Part shown: positions 22,865 to 36,281 of the stretch, in pieces
Numbering within the stretch: position 1 is the first letter of the stretch
How the letters are laid out: every line of letters begins with the position of its first letter
Translations under genes and position numbers: made by a program
Notes under the pieces: model-generated
What the model was told of the DNA's origin: nothing
Database searches by the model: none
Seen by the model: only the letters and a program-made list of their open reading frames with translations
DNA from: Thermus brockianus
GTDB lineage: Bacteria > Deinococcota > Deinococci > Deinococcales > Thermaceae
Length of the DNA stretch: 64,000 nucleotides
Assembly: GCF_001880325.1 (NCBI RefSeq)
Contig: NZ_CP016312.1
Span: 1,922,001 to 1,986,000 of the forward strand
Direction: 5' to 3'

Positions 22865-24280
22865 ATGTTGGCCCACGAGATCCGCGCCCGGGTGGCCCGG
22901 GGGGAGCTTACCCCAAAGGAGGTGGTCCAGGCGTACTGGGAACGGGTCCAGCGGCTTGACCCTAGCCTGGGCGCTTTTCTCACCCTAAACGAGGCGGTTT
23001 GGGAGGAGGCCGCGAGGCTGGATCCGGCCCTTCCCCTCGCCGGGGTGGTGGTGGCGGTGAAGGACAACATCGCCACCAAGGGCCTGCGCACCACGGCGGG
23101 GAGCCGGCTTTTGGAAAACTTTGTCCCGCCCTACGAGGCCACGGCGGTGGCCCGGCTGCAGGCGCGGGGCGCCCTGATCCTGGGCAAGACCAACCTGGAC
23201 GAGTTCGGCATGGGTTCCTCCACGGAGCACTCCGCCTTCTTCCCCACCAAGAACCCCTTTGACCCGGACCGGGTGCCGGGAGGGTCCAGCGGGGGAAGCG
23301 CTGCGGCGGTGGCGGCGGACCTGGCCCCCGTGGCCCTGGGTTCGGACACGGGGGGAAGCGTGCGCCAGCCTGCGGCCTTCTCTGGCGTGTATGGCCTGAA
23401 GCCCACCTACGGCCGGGTGAGCCGGTATGGCCTCATCGCCTACGCCTCGAGCCTGGACCAGATCGGCCCCCTGGCCCGCTCCGTGCGGGATCTGGCCCTC
23501 CTCATGGATGCCATGGCGGGCCCGGATCCCTTGGACGCCACCAGCCTGGACCTCCCCCCCCGCTTTCAGGAGGCCCTGGCCGAGCCCTTGCCCCCTTTGC
23601 GCCTCGGGGTGGTGCGGGAGGGGCTAGCGGGCAATAGCCCGGGGGTGGAAAGGGCTTTGGAGGGGGCCCTTAAGGTCTTCCGAGGGCTTTGCCTGGAGGT
23701 GGCGGAGGTGTCCTGGCCCTCCTTGCCCTTGGCCCTCAACGCCTATTACATCCTGGCCCCGGCGGAGGCCAGCTCCAACCTGGCCCGCTACGACGGGACC
23801 CTCTACGGCCACCGGGCGGAGGGGGAGGAGCTTTGGCCCGTGGTGGAGGCCACCCGGGCCCGGTTTGGCCTCGAGGTCAAGCGCCGCATCCTGGTGGGCA
23901 CCTTTGTCCTCCAAAGCGGCTACTACGAGGCCTACTACGGCCGGGCCCAGGCTTTCCGGAGGAGGCTTAAGGCGGAGGCCAAGGCGCTTTTCCAGGAGGT
24001 GGACCTCCTCCTCCTCCCCACCACCCCCCACCCCGCCTTCCCCCTGGGGGGGCGGCAGGACCCCCTCGCCATGTACCGGGAGGACCTCTACACCGTGGGG
24101 GCGAGCCTTGCGGGGCTACCCGCCCTTTCCTTCCCCGCTGGGTTTGAGGGGAACCTCCCCGTGGGGCTACAGCTCCTCGCCCCTTGGGGCCAGGACGAGC
24201 GCCTTCTGCGGGTGGCCTTGGCCTTTGAAGAGGCCACGGACCGGGCCTTCCTCAAGACGCCTTTAGGGGAGGCGCTTTAG
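22865..24280 (+). CDS. gatA: Asp-tRNA(Asn)/Glu-tRNA(Gln) amidotransferase subunit A
   Basis: The 471-residue protein is the glutaminase/amidase subunit of GatCAB. It carries the amidase signature [14 protein letters not shown] and the Ser-cisSer-Lys triad: Lys in VAVKDN, with Ser residues in GGSSGGS and [12 protein letters not shown]. Family length is about 470-490 residues. I place the start at ATG 22865 ([20 protein letters not shown]), 8 bases after the expected miaA stop, although the sequence as given also reads through from miaA. Confidence 0.94.
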   Translation: MLAHEIRARVARGELTPKEVVQAYWERVQRLDPSLGAFLTLNEAVWEEAARLDPALPLAGVVVAVKDNIATKGLRTTAGSRLLENFVPPYEATAVARLQARGALILGKTNLDEFGMGSSTEHSAFFPTKNPFDPDRVPGGSSGGSAAAVAADLAPVALGSDTGGSVRQPAAFSGVYGLKPTYGRVSRYGLIAYASSLDQIGPLARSVRDLALLMDAMAGPDPLDATSLDLPPRFQEALAEPLPPLRLGVVREGLAGNSPGVERALEGALKVFRGLCLEVAEVSWPSLPLALNAYYILAPAEASSNLARYDGTLYGHRAEGEELWPVVEATRARFGLEVKRRILVGTFVLQSGYYEAYYGRAQAFRRRLKAEAKALFQEVDLLLLPTTPHPAFPLGGRQDPLAMYREDLYTVGASLAGLPALSFPAGFEGNLPVGLQLLAPWGQDERLLRVALAFEEATDRAFLKTPLGEAL

Positions 24281-24284
24281 CCCC

Positions 24285-25031
24285 ATGGAGGATGCCTTCC
24301 TCCGCTACCGCCTGGCCACGCGCCTGGCCCGCACCCTGAGGGAAGCGGCAAGGCCTTTGCCCCTTCCCGCTTTGGGCGAGGCCTTGGGCCTCCGGGGGCC
24401 GGTGGAGCGGGTGGTGCGGCCCCTGTTGGACGGGCGCTTTGTCCTGGAGAGGGAGGTGGGGCTATGGGAGTGGCGCTATCCCTTTCCCCACAAGGGGGAG
24501 GCGGTGGTGGTCCTGGACCTGGAAACCACGGGCCTGGCCCCCGGCTTGAACGAGATCATTGAGGTGGCCCTGGTGCGTCTGGAAGGGGAAAAGCGCATCC
24601 CCTTCCAGAGCCTGGTCCGGCCCGAGCGCCCGCCAAGCCCCTTCATTGAGCGCCTCACGGGCATCCGGGCGGGGATGCTGGAGGAGGCCCCTCTCCTGGA
24701 GGCGGTTCTAGAGCAGGCTTATCCCCTCCTCTCCGGGGCCACCTTGGTCGTTCACAACGCCGCCTTTGACCTTTCCTTCCTGCGCCCGGCCCTGGAGGGC
24801 ATGGGTTACCGGTTGGAAAACCCCGTGGTGGACTCGGTGCGCCTGGCGCGCCGGGCTTTCAGGGGGCTAAAGCGCTACGGCCTGGACGCCCTTTCCGAGG
24901 TGCTGGAGTTCCCCAAGCGGGAGGTGCACCGGGCCCTTGACGATGTGGAGCGGACCCTTGCCGTGGTGTACGAGGTGTATTATATGCTCACTTCAGGGAG
25001 CCCCCGTCCCCTCGAGGACCTTGGGAGGTGA
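24285..25031 (+). CDS. DnaQ-family 3'-5' exonuclease
   Basis: This 248-residue protein has an N-terminal winged-helix-like segment (residues 1-60) and then a DEDDh exonuclease domain: VVLDLETTGLAPG (Exo I, Asp and Glu), VVHNAAFDLSFL (Exo II, Asp), and REVHRALDDVERTLAV (Exo III, His and Asp). It may serve as the proofreading exonuclease of DNA polymerase III or as a standalone repair nuclease. It starts 4 bases after gatA and is probably in the same operon. Confidence 0.88.
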   Translation: MEDAFLRYRLATRLARTLREAARPLPLPALGEALGLRGPVERVVRPLLDGRFVLEREVGLWEWRYPFPHKGEAVVVLDLETTGLAPGLNEIIEVALVRLEGEKRIPFQSLVRPERPPSPFIERLTGIRAGMLEEAPLLEAVLEQAYPLLSGATLVVHNAAFDLSFLRPALEGMGYRLENPVVDSVRLARRAFRGLKRYGLDALSEVLEFPKREVHRALDDVERTLAVVYEVYYMLTSGSPRPLEDLGR

Positions 25032-25032
25032 T

Positions 25033-26085
25033 ATGACCGCACGCTATGTCCTTACCAGTGCGTGTATTCAAACGGGCACCATGGCCCTCACCGTTTCCTT
25101 GCGCCAGCGGCTTCTGGGCAAGGAGCGGGTGCGCTTCGTGGACGAGGATGGCGAGGTGTACGAAGGGGAGGTGGACTGGAAGGCGGGGGTGGTCCGGGGG
25201 CTCGGCCCTTATTACGCCAAGCGGCGTTTGGCGGTGAACGAGACCATCCTGCTCCACTTCCGGGGGGAGGAGGTGGAGCTCAAAGCGGCCCCAAGGAGCC
25301 AGGGGCGGGCTCCTGCCCCCGAGCCTTCCCGCCCCGAGCGGGAGGAGCCCCGGCTGGAAAAGCGCCGGGTGCGGGTTGCGCCGTACCCCAAGGAGGTGCT
25401 TTTCCCCCACGAGCCCCAGGTGTTGGAACCCCCGGGCGTTACCGAAGACCTAAGGCGGCTCGGCTTCGTGTTGGAGGGCGGGCTTCCTTGGGTTTACAAG
25501 GCCCCCTTGGGGCGGCGGCAGGTGGTGCTGGCCCTCTTGCGCTTAGGGGAAGGGGAGCCGGCCCTGCTCAAGCCTTACCGCCGGGAAGGGAGCTACCCCG
25601 CTTACCTGGCGCCCGAGTCCCACAAGGCCCAGGTGCCCGAGGGCTTCGGCCACGTTTCCCCCGAGGCCATCGGCCGCTTGGTCCGCCTCAAGGCCCGTTT
25701 CCCCGTTTCCGCCTTGGATCTGGAGGACCTCCTGCGCCAGGGACGGGTGGACCTCGAGGCGGTGGAGGCCCTGGAGGACCGCCTGGTGGCGGAGCTCTCG
25801 GAAAGGGGGGCCTTTGCCGCCTTGCTCCTCCTTCTCGCCAAGAAGCCTTTGGGGCAGGTCTTCCTGCTTTCGGACCTCGAGGCCGAGGCCCTGGAGGAAG
25901 GCCTCATCCCCGAGGTGGTGCGCAAGGGGGTGGAGCTTTTGGCAAGCCCGCCTTTCCTCGTTCTAAAGAGGCTTTCCCCTGGGGAGTTCCTCCTAAGGCA
26001 GGAGGTGGAGGAAGCTTTAAGCGACCTCCAGGCCTTCGCCGAGGGGCTTAAGGCCAGGCTTAACCGCGTCCGTGAGGGCGCTTGA
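25033..26085 (+). CDS. Conserved hypothetical protein
   Basis: The 350-residue protein starts at ATG 25033 after GGGAGGTG. Residues 1-80 are beta-rich (RVRFVDEDGEVYEGEVDWKA and GVVRGLGPYYAKRRLAVNET), residues 85-120 are a Pro/Glu/Arg linker, and the rest is helical, with ALLLLLAKKPLGQVFLLSDL near residue 265. No catalytic motif is evident. It follows the exonuclease gene and overlaps the convergent csaB gene by 26 bases. I do not recognise the family. Confidence 0.7.
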   Translation: MTARYVLTSACIQTGTMALTVSLRQRLLGKERVRFVDEDGEVYEGEVDWKAGVVRGLGPYYAKRRLAVNETILLHFRGEEVELKAAPRSQGRAPAPEPSRPEREEPRLEKRRVRVAPYPKEVLFPHEPQVLEPPGVTEDLRRLGFVLEGGLPWVYKAPLGRRQVVLALLRLGEGEPALLKPYRREGSYPAYLAPESHKAQVPEGFGHVSPEAIGRLVRLKARFPVSALDLEDLLRQGRVDLEAVEALEDRLVAELSERGAFAALLLLLAKKPLGQVFLLSDLEAEALEEGLIPEVVRKGVELLASPPFLVLKRLSPGEFLLRQEVEEALSDLQAFAEGLKARLNRVREGA

Positions 26086-27036
26086 CCAAAGCGGCTTCCC
26101 CGAGGGCCAGGTCAAAGCTTTGCCTCGCCCGCTCCTTCAGGGCCGCCACCTTCTCCCAGTCGGGGCTGCGGCCGTAGAGGGCCGCCTTGGCTAGGGTGGT
26201 GGGGTCCCCGGGGAGGTCTTGGTAGTAGGCCCCGGTTTCCTTGGCGAAGGCGGCCACCTTGGGGTCGTAAGCTACCCCGGCGAAGGGGGTTCCCGCCGCC
26301 GCCGCTAGGATGAGCCCGTGGAGGCGCATGGAGATCACATACCCCGCCTGGGCCGTTAGGTAAAGGAGGCGGCGCGGGTCGGAGGTCTTTTCAATCCGGT
26401 GGAGGTAGAAGACGCTCGCCACCTCGTCGTCGTAGCCGGGCTGGAGGAGGAGGACGATCACCTGTTTCCCCTCGTGGAAGAGATGGTTGGCGGTGATGTA
26501 GAGGTTCTTCAGGGCCTCCGGGTCTACCCCGGCCCGGGGGATGACCAGGACCAGGTCCCCTTCCCGCTTCACCGGGGGAGGGGTGAGGAGGAGGGCGGGG
26601 TCGGCGCCCAAAAGGGGGTTTAGGCCCAGCTCCCAGGCGTAGGCGTGGGAGTCCTGGTCCCGGACGATGAGGGGTACCCCCTGGAGGGCCCGGCGCACCT
26701 GGGCCTCGCCCCAAGGGGAGAGGGGGCCCAGGGACTGGTTGAAGACCACCACCTTTTTGCGGAAAAGCCGGGCTAGGCGCAACACGGAAAGGTAGTAGAG
26801 AAGGCTTAGGGAGCTGGTGGCGTCCTGCAAAAGCCCGCCCCCTCCCAAAAGCCAAAGGTCCGCCTTGAGGAGGGCCAAGGGGTTTAGGCGGTGGTAGGCG
26901 CGGATGCCGTGTTCCTCCCGGGTGCGCTTGGGATCCCCCGAAAGGGCCACCACCTCGTGGCCTCTAGCCTTCAGTTCGCGGACGATGGCCTCGAGGATGG
27001 CCTCGTCCCCCGTGTTCTTGAAGCCGTAGTACCCCG

Positions 27037-27052
<16 letters not shown>
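26060..27052 (-). CDS. csaB: Polysaccharide pyruvyl transferase
   Basis: This 330-residue enzyme transfers pyruvate from PEP to a cell-wall polysaccharide; in Thermus this polymer anchors SLH-domain S-layer proteins. The N-terminus GVAGYYGFKNTGDEAILEAI, then LWLLGGGGLLQDATS, and the C-terminal GYVISMRLHGLILAAAAGTP are CsaB family hallmarks. It overlaps the upstream membrane-protein gene by 16 bases, so the two are co-translated. Confidence 0.9.
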
Positions 27053-30553
<3,501 letters not shown>

Positions 30554-30685
30554 CCTAACCTCCTTGGCCCCGCGCTTTGAGCCCTTTGGCCCATCGGGGG
30601 TTCGCCGCCATTTTAGCAGGCCTTTCACAGGGGCAAGGTAAAGAGGGATCGTGGCGCCAGCCACAAGGGATTAATGGAGGTGCCT

Positions 30686-31060
30686 ATGCTGCAAGGGTTT
30701 AAGAACTTCCTCATGCGGGGCAATGTGGTGGATTTGGCGGTGGCGGTCGTCATCGGCGGCGCCTTTGGCCAGGTGGTGAACTCCTTGGTGGCGGACGTCC
30801 TCACCCCCCTGGTCGGGGCTTTGGGGGGTGTGCCGGACTTCTCCGCCCTCAAGCTTGGCCCCATCGCCCTCGGCAAGTTTATCAACGCCCTCTTGAACTT
30901 CGTGGTGGTGGCGGCGGCCATCTACTTCGTGGTGGTGGTGCCCATGCAGGCGGTGCAAAGGCGCCTGAAGAAGGAGGAAGCGCCGGCGGCCCCGCCCGAG
31001 CCCCCGGAGGAGGTCAGGCTTCTTCGGGAGATTTTGGAGGAGTTGCGGAAGAAGGCCTAA
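30686..31060 (+). CDS. mscL: Large-conductance mechanosensitive channel
   Basis: This 124-residue channel protein releases solutes on hypo-osmotic shock. It has the N-terminal helix [20 protein letters not shown] with the Gly-rich pore TM1, TM2 ([20 protein letters not shown]) and a C-terminal helical bundle. I chose the second ATG (30686) because GGAGGTG precedes it; ATG 30674 would add four residues. Its end overlaps the convergent gene by 47 bases. Confidence 0.96.
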   Translation: MLQGFKNFLMRGNVVDLAVAVVIGGAFGQVVNSLVADVLTPLVGALGGVPDFSALKLGPIALGKFINALLNFVVVAAAIYFVVVVPMQAVQRRLKKEEAPAAPPEPPEEVRLLREILEELRKKA

Positions 31061-31889
31061 GCCGGTTCCAGAAAAATAGGGCCAGGTACCCGAGGCCGAG
31101 CTCCGGCCTTGGGTTAAGGCTTACGGAAAGGGCGAAGGCGTGGAAGAGGAGGCTTTCTAGGGCGTGGCGGGGGCTTCGGCGGAGGAGGTCCTTGAGGGCG
31201 GGGCCCTGCCGGAAGGCCAAAAGGGCGAGGTAGGGGAGGTAGGGCCAGGGCCCCGTGGGGAGGCCCAAGGCGGAAAGCCCCAAGGAGGCGAAGGCCAAGG
31301 CCCTTAAGGGGGGCAAGGGGTCGGGCCTTAGGGCGCGGAGCTCTTGCCAAAGGAGGCTTTCCTCCCCGGGCCAGGGAGCTTTGAGGAGGAGAAGGCGCTT
31401 TCCCTCGTGCCCTCCCAGGTAGACCCCCGGGTCGGGGACCACGCCCAAGGGGAGGAGGTGGGCGGGGTTTTCCCGGAGGGTTTGGTGGAGGAGGGGGTCC
31501 AATGGGGCGCCGTCCACCAGGAACCAGGTGTGGGGCCTTCCCGAAAGGAGGAAGCCCAAGGCCCTTTCCACCTTGTGCCCCCGGTGGGCCAGAATCCCCG
31601 GCCAGGCCTCCGGGGGTTCTTGGAGGAGGGCCCTGCGCCAAGGGGGGGTTTCCCGCACGGGGTAGGACTTGAGCCGGAACCTCAGCTCCAGGGCCTCCCC
31701 CTCCCTCAGGGCGAAGCGGGCCCAGAGGGTGCCCCGGGCCTCGTAGGCCTCGAGGGGCTTTTGCGAGAGGAAGACCCCGGCCACCTCCTGCCCGGGAAGG
31801 CTTTGGGGGAGGGGCAGGAGGTACTCGCCCGGGGCGTGGGGGAGGAAGCGGAGGGCCAGGTCCACGGGTCTACGATACACTTTTCCCAT
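31014..31889 (-). CDS. Hypothetical protein, possible membrane segments
   Basis: From ATG 31889 the product has about 291 residues; GTG 31880 or 31865 are alternative starts and may be better because the ATG lies within the divergent gene's start. Residues 10-110 look like a DUF58-type beta domain ([20 protein letters not shown], then [20 protein letters not shown]). The C-terminus has hydrophobic stretches ([20 protein letters not shown]). No motif identifies an activity. Confidence 0.6.
   Translation of the reverse strand: MGKVYRRPVDLALRFLPHAPGEYLLPLPQSLPGQEVAGVFLSQKPLEAYEARGTLWARFALREGEALELRFRLKSYPVRETPPWRRALLQEPPEAWPGILAHRGHKVERALGFLLSGRPHTWFLVDGAPLDPLLHQTLRENPAHLLPLGVVPDPGVYLGGHEGKRLLLLKAPWPGEESLLWQELRALRPDPLPPLRALAFASLGLSALGLPTGPWPYLPYLALLAFRQGPALKDLLRRSPRHALESLLFHAFALSVSLNPRPELGLGYLALFFWNRLRPSSATPPKSPEEA
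31871..31881 (+). promoter_or_regulatory. Leaderless promoter for the class V aminotransferase
   Basis: A -10-like TACACT (31876-31881) lies 6 bases before the ATG at 31888, so the mRNA would start at or next to the start codon. The same TACACT-to-ATG arrangement occurs before metH. Confidence 0.5.
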
Positions 31890-32946
31890 GGAGTGGCTCC
31901 TGACCCCTGGTCCCGTGCGGCTCCACCCCAAGGCCCTGGAGGCCCTATCCCGGCCCCAGCTCCACCACCGCACCGAGCCCGCCCGGGCCCTCTTTTTGGA
32001 GGCCCGTTCCCTTCTCAAGCGGGCTTTCGGCACGGAAGGGGAGGTCCTCCTCCTCACGGGAAGCGGCACCCTGGCCATGGAGGCCTTGGCGCAGAACCTC
32101 TTCGCCCCCGGGGAGCGGGTCTTGGTCCCCGTTTACGGCAAGTTCTCCGAGCGCTTTTACGAGATCGCCCTGGCGGCGGGGCTTAGGGCGGAGCGCTTGG
32201 ACCTTCCCTATGGCCGGGTGCCCCGCCCCGAGGACGTGGCCCAAAGGGGGTTTCAAGGGCTTCTCCTCGTCCACTCCGAGACCTCCACCGGGGCCTTGGT
32301 GGACCTTCCCGCCCTGGCCCGGGCCTTTAAGGAGGCGAACCCCGAGGGCCTGGTGGGGGCGGACATGGTGACGAGCCTGCTCGTGCGGGAGGTGGCCCTG
32401 GAGGCTTACGGGGTGGACGCCGCCGTTTCGGGAAGCCAAAAGGGCCTCATGTGCCCCCCGGGCCTCGGCTTCGTGGCCCTCTCCCCAAGGGCCCTGGAGC
32501 GTCTAAAGCCTAGGTGTTACTACCTAGACCTCGCCCGGGAGCTCAAGGCCCAGCGGGAAGGGGAAAGCGCTTGGACCCCGGCCATCAACCTGGTGGGGGC
32601 GGTCAAGGCGGTGCTGGAGGCGGTGATGCCCCACCTGGAAGCGCACCTCGCCTTGAAGGCGTGGCAAAACGCCCTCCTCTACCAGGTGGGGGAGGCGCTT
32701 GGGCTAAGGCCCGTCCCCGAGGTGAAAAGCCCCGCCGTGGCCGCCTTCTACCTGCCCGAGGGGGTGTCCTACGGGGCGGTGAAGGAGGCCTTCGCCCGGC
32801 GGAACGCGGTGATCGCCGGGGGGCAGGGGCCCCTAAAGGGCAGGATCTTCCGCCTCTCCCTCATGGGGGCCTACGACCGGTACGAGGCCTTGGGGGTGGC
32901 GGCCCTCTTCAGGGAAGCCTTGGCCGATATTCTTCCACCCTCTTGA
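31888..32946 (+). CDS. Class V aminotransferase (alanine-glyoxylate type)
   Basis: This 352-residue PLP enzyme opens with WLLTPGPVRLHPKALEALSR, has HRTEPARALF in the substrate region, LVHSETSTGALVDL near residue 130, and the PLP-lysine in SGSQKGLMCPPGLGF near 190. The sequence is of the small-subgroup type (serine-glyoxylate, alanine-glyoxylate or phosphoserine aminotransferases). The substrate cannot be decided from sequence. Its 3' end overlaps the convergent DUF436 gene by 38 bases. Confidence 0.88.
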   Translation: MEWLLTPGPVRLHPKALEALSRPQLHHRTEPARALFLEARSLLKRAFGTEGEVLLLTGSGTLAMEALAQNLFAPGERVLVPVYGKFSERFYEIALAAGLRAERLDLPYGRVPRPEDVAQRGFQGLLLVHSETSTGALVDLPALARAFKEANPEGLVGADMVTSLLVREVALEAYGVDAAVSGSQKGLMCPPGLGFVALSPRALERLKPRCYYLDLARELKAQREGESAWTPAINLVGAVKAVLEAVMPHLEAHLALKAWQNALLYQVGEALGLRPVPEVKSPAVAAFYLPEGVSYGAVKEAFARRNAVIAGGQGPLKGRIFRLSLMGAYDRYEALGVAALFREALADILPPS

Positions 32947-33499
32947 GCATCTCTTCCCGGGTGTAGACCGCCCGGGCGCCCCCGATGAGCTTGGGCCGGG
33001 TCTTGGCGGCGATGAGGACCGCCTCGCCCAGCTTGCGCACGGAAAGGCGCAGGGGCACGGCCACGGGCCTTAGGTGCATGCCGATGAGCACCCCGCCGAT
33101 GTCCATCCCCCCGTGGGCCTGGGCCTTGAGGGACTCCACCATCACCGGGTCTTGGAAGCGGAGGAAGGCCGCCGTGGCCAAGGCCCCCCCGGCCTTGGGA
33201 TGGGGGAAGACGGTGACCTCCTCCAGGCCGTAGGCCCGGGCCGTTTCCTTTTCCACCACCAGGGCGCGGTTCAGGTGCTCGCACCCCTGGACGGCCACGT
33301 GAACGCCCCGCTCCAAGAGGGGCGGCAGAAGCCCCTCCAGGATGGCCTCGGCGGCCTCGAGGCTCGGCCTTGTGCCCACCCTTTCCCCCAAGACCTCGCT
33401 GGTGGACCCCCCGAGGACGAAGAGGCTTCCCCTAGGCATGGGGAAAAGCTCCAAAAATTCCCGGATGGCCGCCTCCGCCTGCCGCTTCAGGCCTTCCAT
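32909..33499 (-). CDS. DUF436 / YwlG-like protein
   Basis: The 196-residue protein shows the TIGR01440/YwlG family features: LFVLGGSTSEVLGERVGTRP, then HVAVQGCEHLNRALVVEKET, and GGMDIGGVLIGMHLRPVAVP. The structure in other bacteria resembles a thioredoxin-unrelated alpha/beta fold, with no known activity. It lies downstream of the prenyltransferase gene with 9 bases between, so they are probably in one operon. Confidence 0.85.
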   Translation of the reverse strand: MEGLKRQAEAAIREFLELFPMPRGSLFVLGGSTSEVLGERVGTRPSLEAAEAILEGLLPPLLERGVHVAVQGCEHLNRALVVEKETARAYGLEEVTVFPHPKAGGALATAAFLRFQDPVMVESLKAQAHGGMDIGGVLIGMHLRPVAVPLRLSVRKLGEAVLIAAKTRPKLIGGARAVYTREEMLKRVEEYRPRLP

Positions 33500-33508
33500 G
33501 CCTTAAGC

Positions 33509-34363
33509 CTAGCCTAGCGTGAGGAGGTCCAGGAGGATGAAGAGGAACATTCCCAGGCTCACCCCCACGTTGGCCTGGAAGAAGGCCACCTCCACCCGGG
33601 AAAGGTCCTTGGGGGTTACCAGGCGGTGCTCCCAAAGGAGGAGCCCCCCCACCAGGAGAAGCCCCAGGTGGTAGGCCCACCCCGCCCCGTAGCTAAGCCC
33701 CGCCATCAGGAAGGCGAGCCAGGCGAGGAGGTGGGTGGCCCGGGCCACGAGGAGGGCCTTGGGGATGCCGAAGCGGGCCGGGATGCTCTTCACCCCATGG
33801 GCCCGGTCAAAGGCGTAGTCCTGGGTGGCGTAGAGGATGTCAAAGCCGGCGATCCAAAGCCCCACCCCTGCCCAAAGCCAGTAGGCGGTGGGGGCGAAGC
33901 TCCCCGTGACGGCGATCCACCCCCCAGGGGCGGCGGCCCCGATGGTGAGGCCGAGGACGTAGTGGCAGAGCCAGGTGAAGCGCTTGGTGTAGCTGTAGGC
34001 GGTGAGGAAGAAGACGGCCACGGGCAGGAGCCTGGCCGTGAGGGGGTTCAAGGCGAGCCCGGCGTAGACCAAAAGGGCGAGGCCCACCAGGGCGAGGACG
34101 AGGGTTTCCCAAGGCTTGACGAGCCCCTTGGGCAGGTGGCGGTTCTGCGTGCGGGGGTTTAGGGCGTCGATCCGCCAGTCTATGAGCCGGTTGAGGGCCA
34201 TGGCCATGGTCCTCGCCCCCACCATGGCCAGGGTGACGAGGAGGAAGGTGCGCCAACCCGGCCAGCCCCCCGCCGCCAGGAGCATCCCGGCGTAGGCGAA
34301 GGGGAGGGCGAACAGGGTGTGCTCAAAGCGCACCAGCTCCAGGTAGAGCCTGAGGCGGTTCAC
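33509..34363 (-). CDS. UbiA-family prenyltransferase, probably MqnP
   Basis: This 284-residue membrane enzyme has about eight membrane helices and the two Asp-rich motifs of UbiA enzymes: [20 protein letters not shown] (first, NxxxDxxxD) and [20 protein letters not shown] (second). Thermus makes menaquinone through the futalosine route, so a role as MqnP is inferred. It overlaps panD by 4 bases. Confidence 0.88.
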   Translation of the reverse strand: MNRLRLYLELVRFEHTLFALPFAYAGMLLAAGGWPGWRTFLLVTLAMVGARTMAMALNRLIDWRIDALNPRTQNRHLPKGLVKPWETLVLALVGLALLVYAGLALNPLTARLLPVAVFFLTAYSYTKRFTWLCHYVLGLTIGAAAPGGWIAVTGSFAPTAYWLWAGVGLWIAGFDILYATQDYAFDRAHGVKSIPARFGIPKALLVARATHLLAWLAFLMAGLSYGAGWAYHLGLLLVGGLLLWEHRLVTPKDLSRVEVAFFQANVGVSLGMFLFILLDLLTLG

Positions 34364-34722
34364 CCCTTCCGAACCTCCAGGATGCGGTTTTGCCCATCCA
34401 CCAGGACCACCGTGGGCTTGAGGCTCCGGGCCTCCTCCTCGTCAAAGATCCCGTAGGCCACGAGGATTACCAGGTCGCCGGGCTTCACCAGGTGGGCGGC
34501 GGCCCCGTTGATCTGGACCACCCCCGAGCCCCTTGGGCCCGGCAGGGCATAGGTGGTAAGGCGGGCCCCGTTGGTGATGTCGTAGATGTCCACCTGCTCG
34601 TAGGGCAGGATGCCGGCGGCGTCCAGGAGGTCTTGGTCCACGGTCACCGAGCCCACGTAGTGGAGGTCGGCCTGGGTCACGGTGGCCCGGTGGATTTTGG
34701 CGTGGAACATCACCCTCTTCAC
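34360..34722 (-). CDS. panD: Aspartate 1-decarboxylase
   Basis: The 120-residue proenzyme makes beta-alanine for pantothenate. It self-cleaves between Gly24 and Ser25 in [10 protein letters not shown] to form the pyruvoyl cofactor. [24 protein letters not shown] and [14 protein letters not shown] are canonical. It starts at ATG 34722, is 11 bases downstream of rqcH, and overlaps the prenyltransferase gene. Confidence 0.97.
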   Translation of the reverse strand: MKRVMFHAKIHRATVTQADLHYVGSVTVDQDLLDAAGILPYEQVDIYDITNGARLTTYALPGPRGSGVVQINGAAAHLVKPGDLVILVAYGIFDEEEARSLKPTVVLVDGQNRILEVRKG

Positions 34723-34733
34723 GGGGTCTAAGT

Positions 34734-36281
34734 TTATCCCGCCTCGAGGCCCTCGGGAAGCGCCCCCTCCACGAAAAGGGTCTTGGCCTGGGTGTAGAGC
34801 ACCTGGCCGGGAGGGGCTTTGCGGGGCCGCCAGACGTGCTTCTTGCGGGTGTAGTCCACGGGCACCTGCCGTTCGCCCCGGGCCTTGGAGTGGTAGGCGG
34901 CAAGCCTAGCGGCGAAGAGGAGGTCCTCCAGGGGTGGGTTTTTCCCTTCTACCTTGAGGATCACGTGGCTTCCCGGTACCCCTTGGGCGTGGAACCAGAG
35001 GTCCTCGGAGTGGGCCGTGCGGGTGAGGAGGTCGTTTTCCTTGGCGTTCCGCCCCACGAGGACGGGAAAGCCCGAAGGGGAGGTGTAGCGGAGGCCAAGC
35101 CTGGGGCCCTTTTCCCCCTTGGGCTTCCGGGTGAGGGCGAGGAGTTCCGTTAGGTCCGCCTGGGCGATGCGGGCCATCTCCCCTTCCAGCTCCGCTATCC
35201 GGGCCTCCGTCTTGGGGATGAGGTCCAAAGCCCTTTCCGCCAGCTCCTCCAGGCGCCGGGCCCTTTCATAGAGCTTCTTGGCGTTTTCCTGGGGGGGAGG
35301 GCAGGGTCTAGGGGGATTTCCACGGGGTGGCCGTCAAACCCCTTTAGGACCACCTTGGCTTGCCCCTTGGGTACCTCCTTGAGGCGGGCGAGGAGGAGGT
35401 CGGCCTTTTGCCGAAGGGCCTCGGCCTCCTCCAGGCGGGCGAGGGCCTTTTCGTAGTCGGCGAGCCGGGCCCTGAGGGTGCGCACCTCCCGGGCCAGGGC
35501 ATCGAGAAGGGGCTTCCTCAGGGCCTCCTTCTCCTCCTCCTGCCACCTGGCCCGGAGCTCCTCAGAAAGCGCCGTGCGCAGGGAGGGGTCCTCCACAAGG
35601 CCCTTGAGGGCCCGGTGGAGGAGGGCGAGCCCGGCCTCCCCTAGGGGGCTTTCCGGCGTGAGGCCCGCCCGGCGGGCCAGCTCCCGCATAAGCTCCAGGC
35701 CCACCCCATCCACGTGGCGCACCACCTCCTTGAGGGGCTTCCCCAGGAGGACCCTTAGGTCTTCCTCCGTGAGGGTTCTCGGGTCCAGCTTGGCGTAGGG
35801 GGTGGGGGGTGTAGGGGAGGCCGGGCTTGAGTTCCCGGTAGCGGTTCACCTCCTGGGTGATGACCCGGTCCACCCCCAGGAGGATGCCCTTCTCGTCCAG
35901 AAGGAGGAGGTTGGCGTTCCGCCCCGTGGCCTCAAAGACCAGGACGGAGGGCGGGGTGTCCACGAAGCCCTTTTCCCCGGCGAAGTGCAGGAAGACCACC
36001 CGGTCCAGCTTCAGCTGCTCCGCTGCCACCAAAGGCCCCTTGACCCGGGCGGATAGCTGCCGCTGGAAGGGGGTCTTGGGCTCCCCCAGGAGGGTCCCTT
36101 CCTCCAGGACCAGGCTGGGGTTTGGGGGGCGGTAGTGGAGGACCAGGTTGAAAATCCGTCCCGACTGGCCCTTCAGGAGCACGGCCAGGGTGCCCTCGTT
36201 GGGGAAGGCGAGGCCCAGGTTCAGGGCGGGAAGCTCCGGGAGAAGCCCCCGCAAAAGGGCGTGGATCAGGAGGCCTTCCAT
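34734..36281 (-). CDS. rqcH: RqcH/NFACT-family protein, frame interrupted twice
   Basis: RqcH binds stalled 50S subunits and adds C-terminal Ala tails to nascent chains. The gene spans 515 codons in total: NFACT-N (from ATG 36281, [20 protein letters not shown]), a coiled middle, and NFACT-R ([20 protein letters not shown]). Two single-base shifts break it: one extra C around 35804-35819 in the run pair following YTP, and one missing C in the C7 run near 35293-35299. They cancel. Both are homopolymer sites, so sequencing error is the simplest cause. Otherwise it is a pseudogene. Confidence 0.8.

Noticed and set aside
21950-24280. A genuine bifunctional MiaA-GatA fusion enzyme
   Set aside because: The normal MiaA C-terminus and stop are present in the neighbouring frame right after a six-G run, and GatA has its own ATG in the usual place. 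An indel or slippage explains the fusion better.
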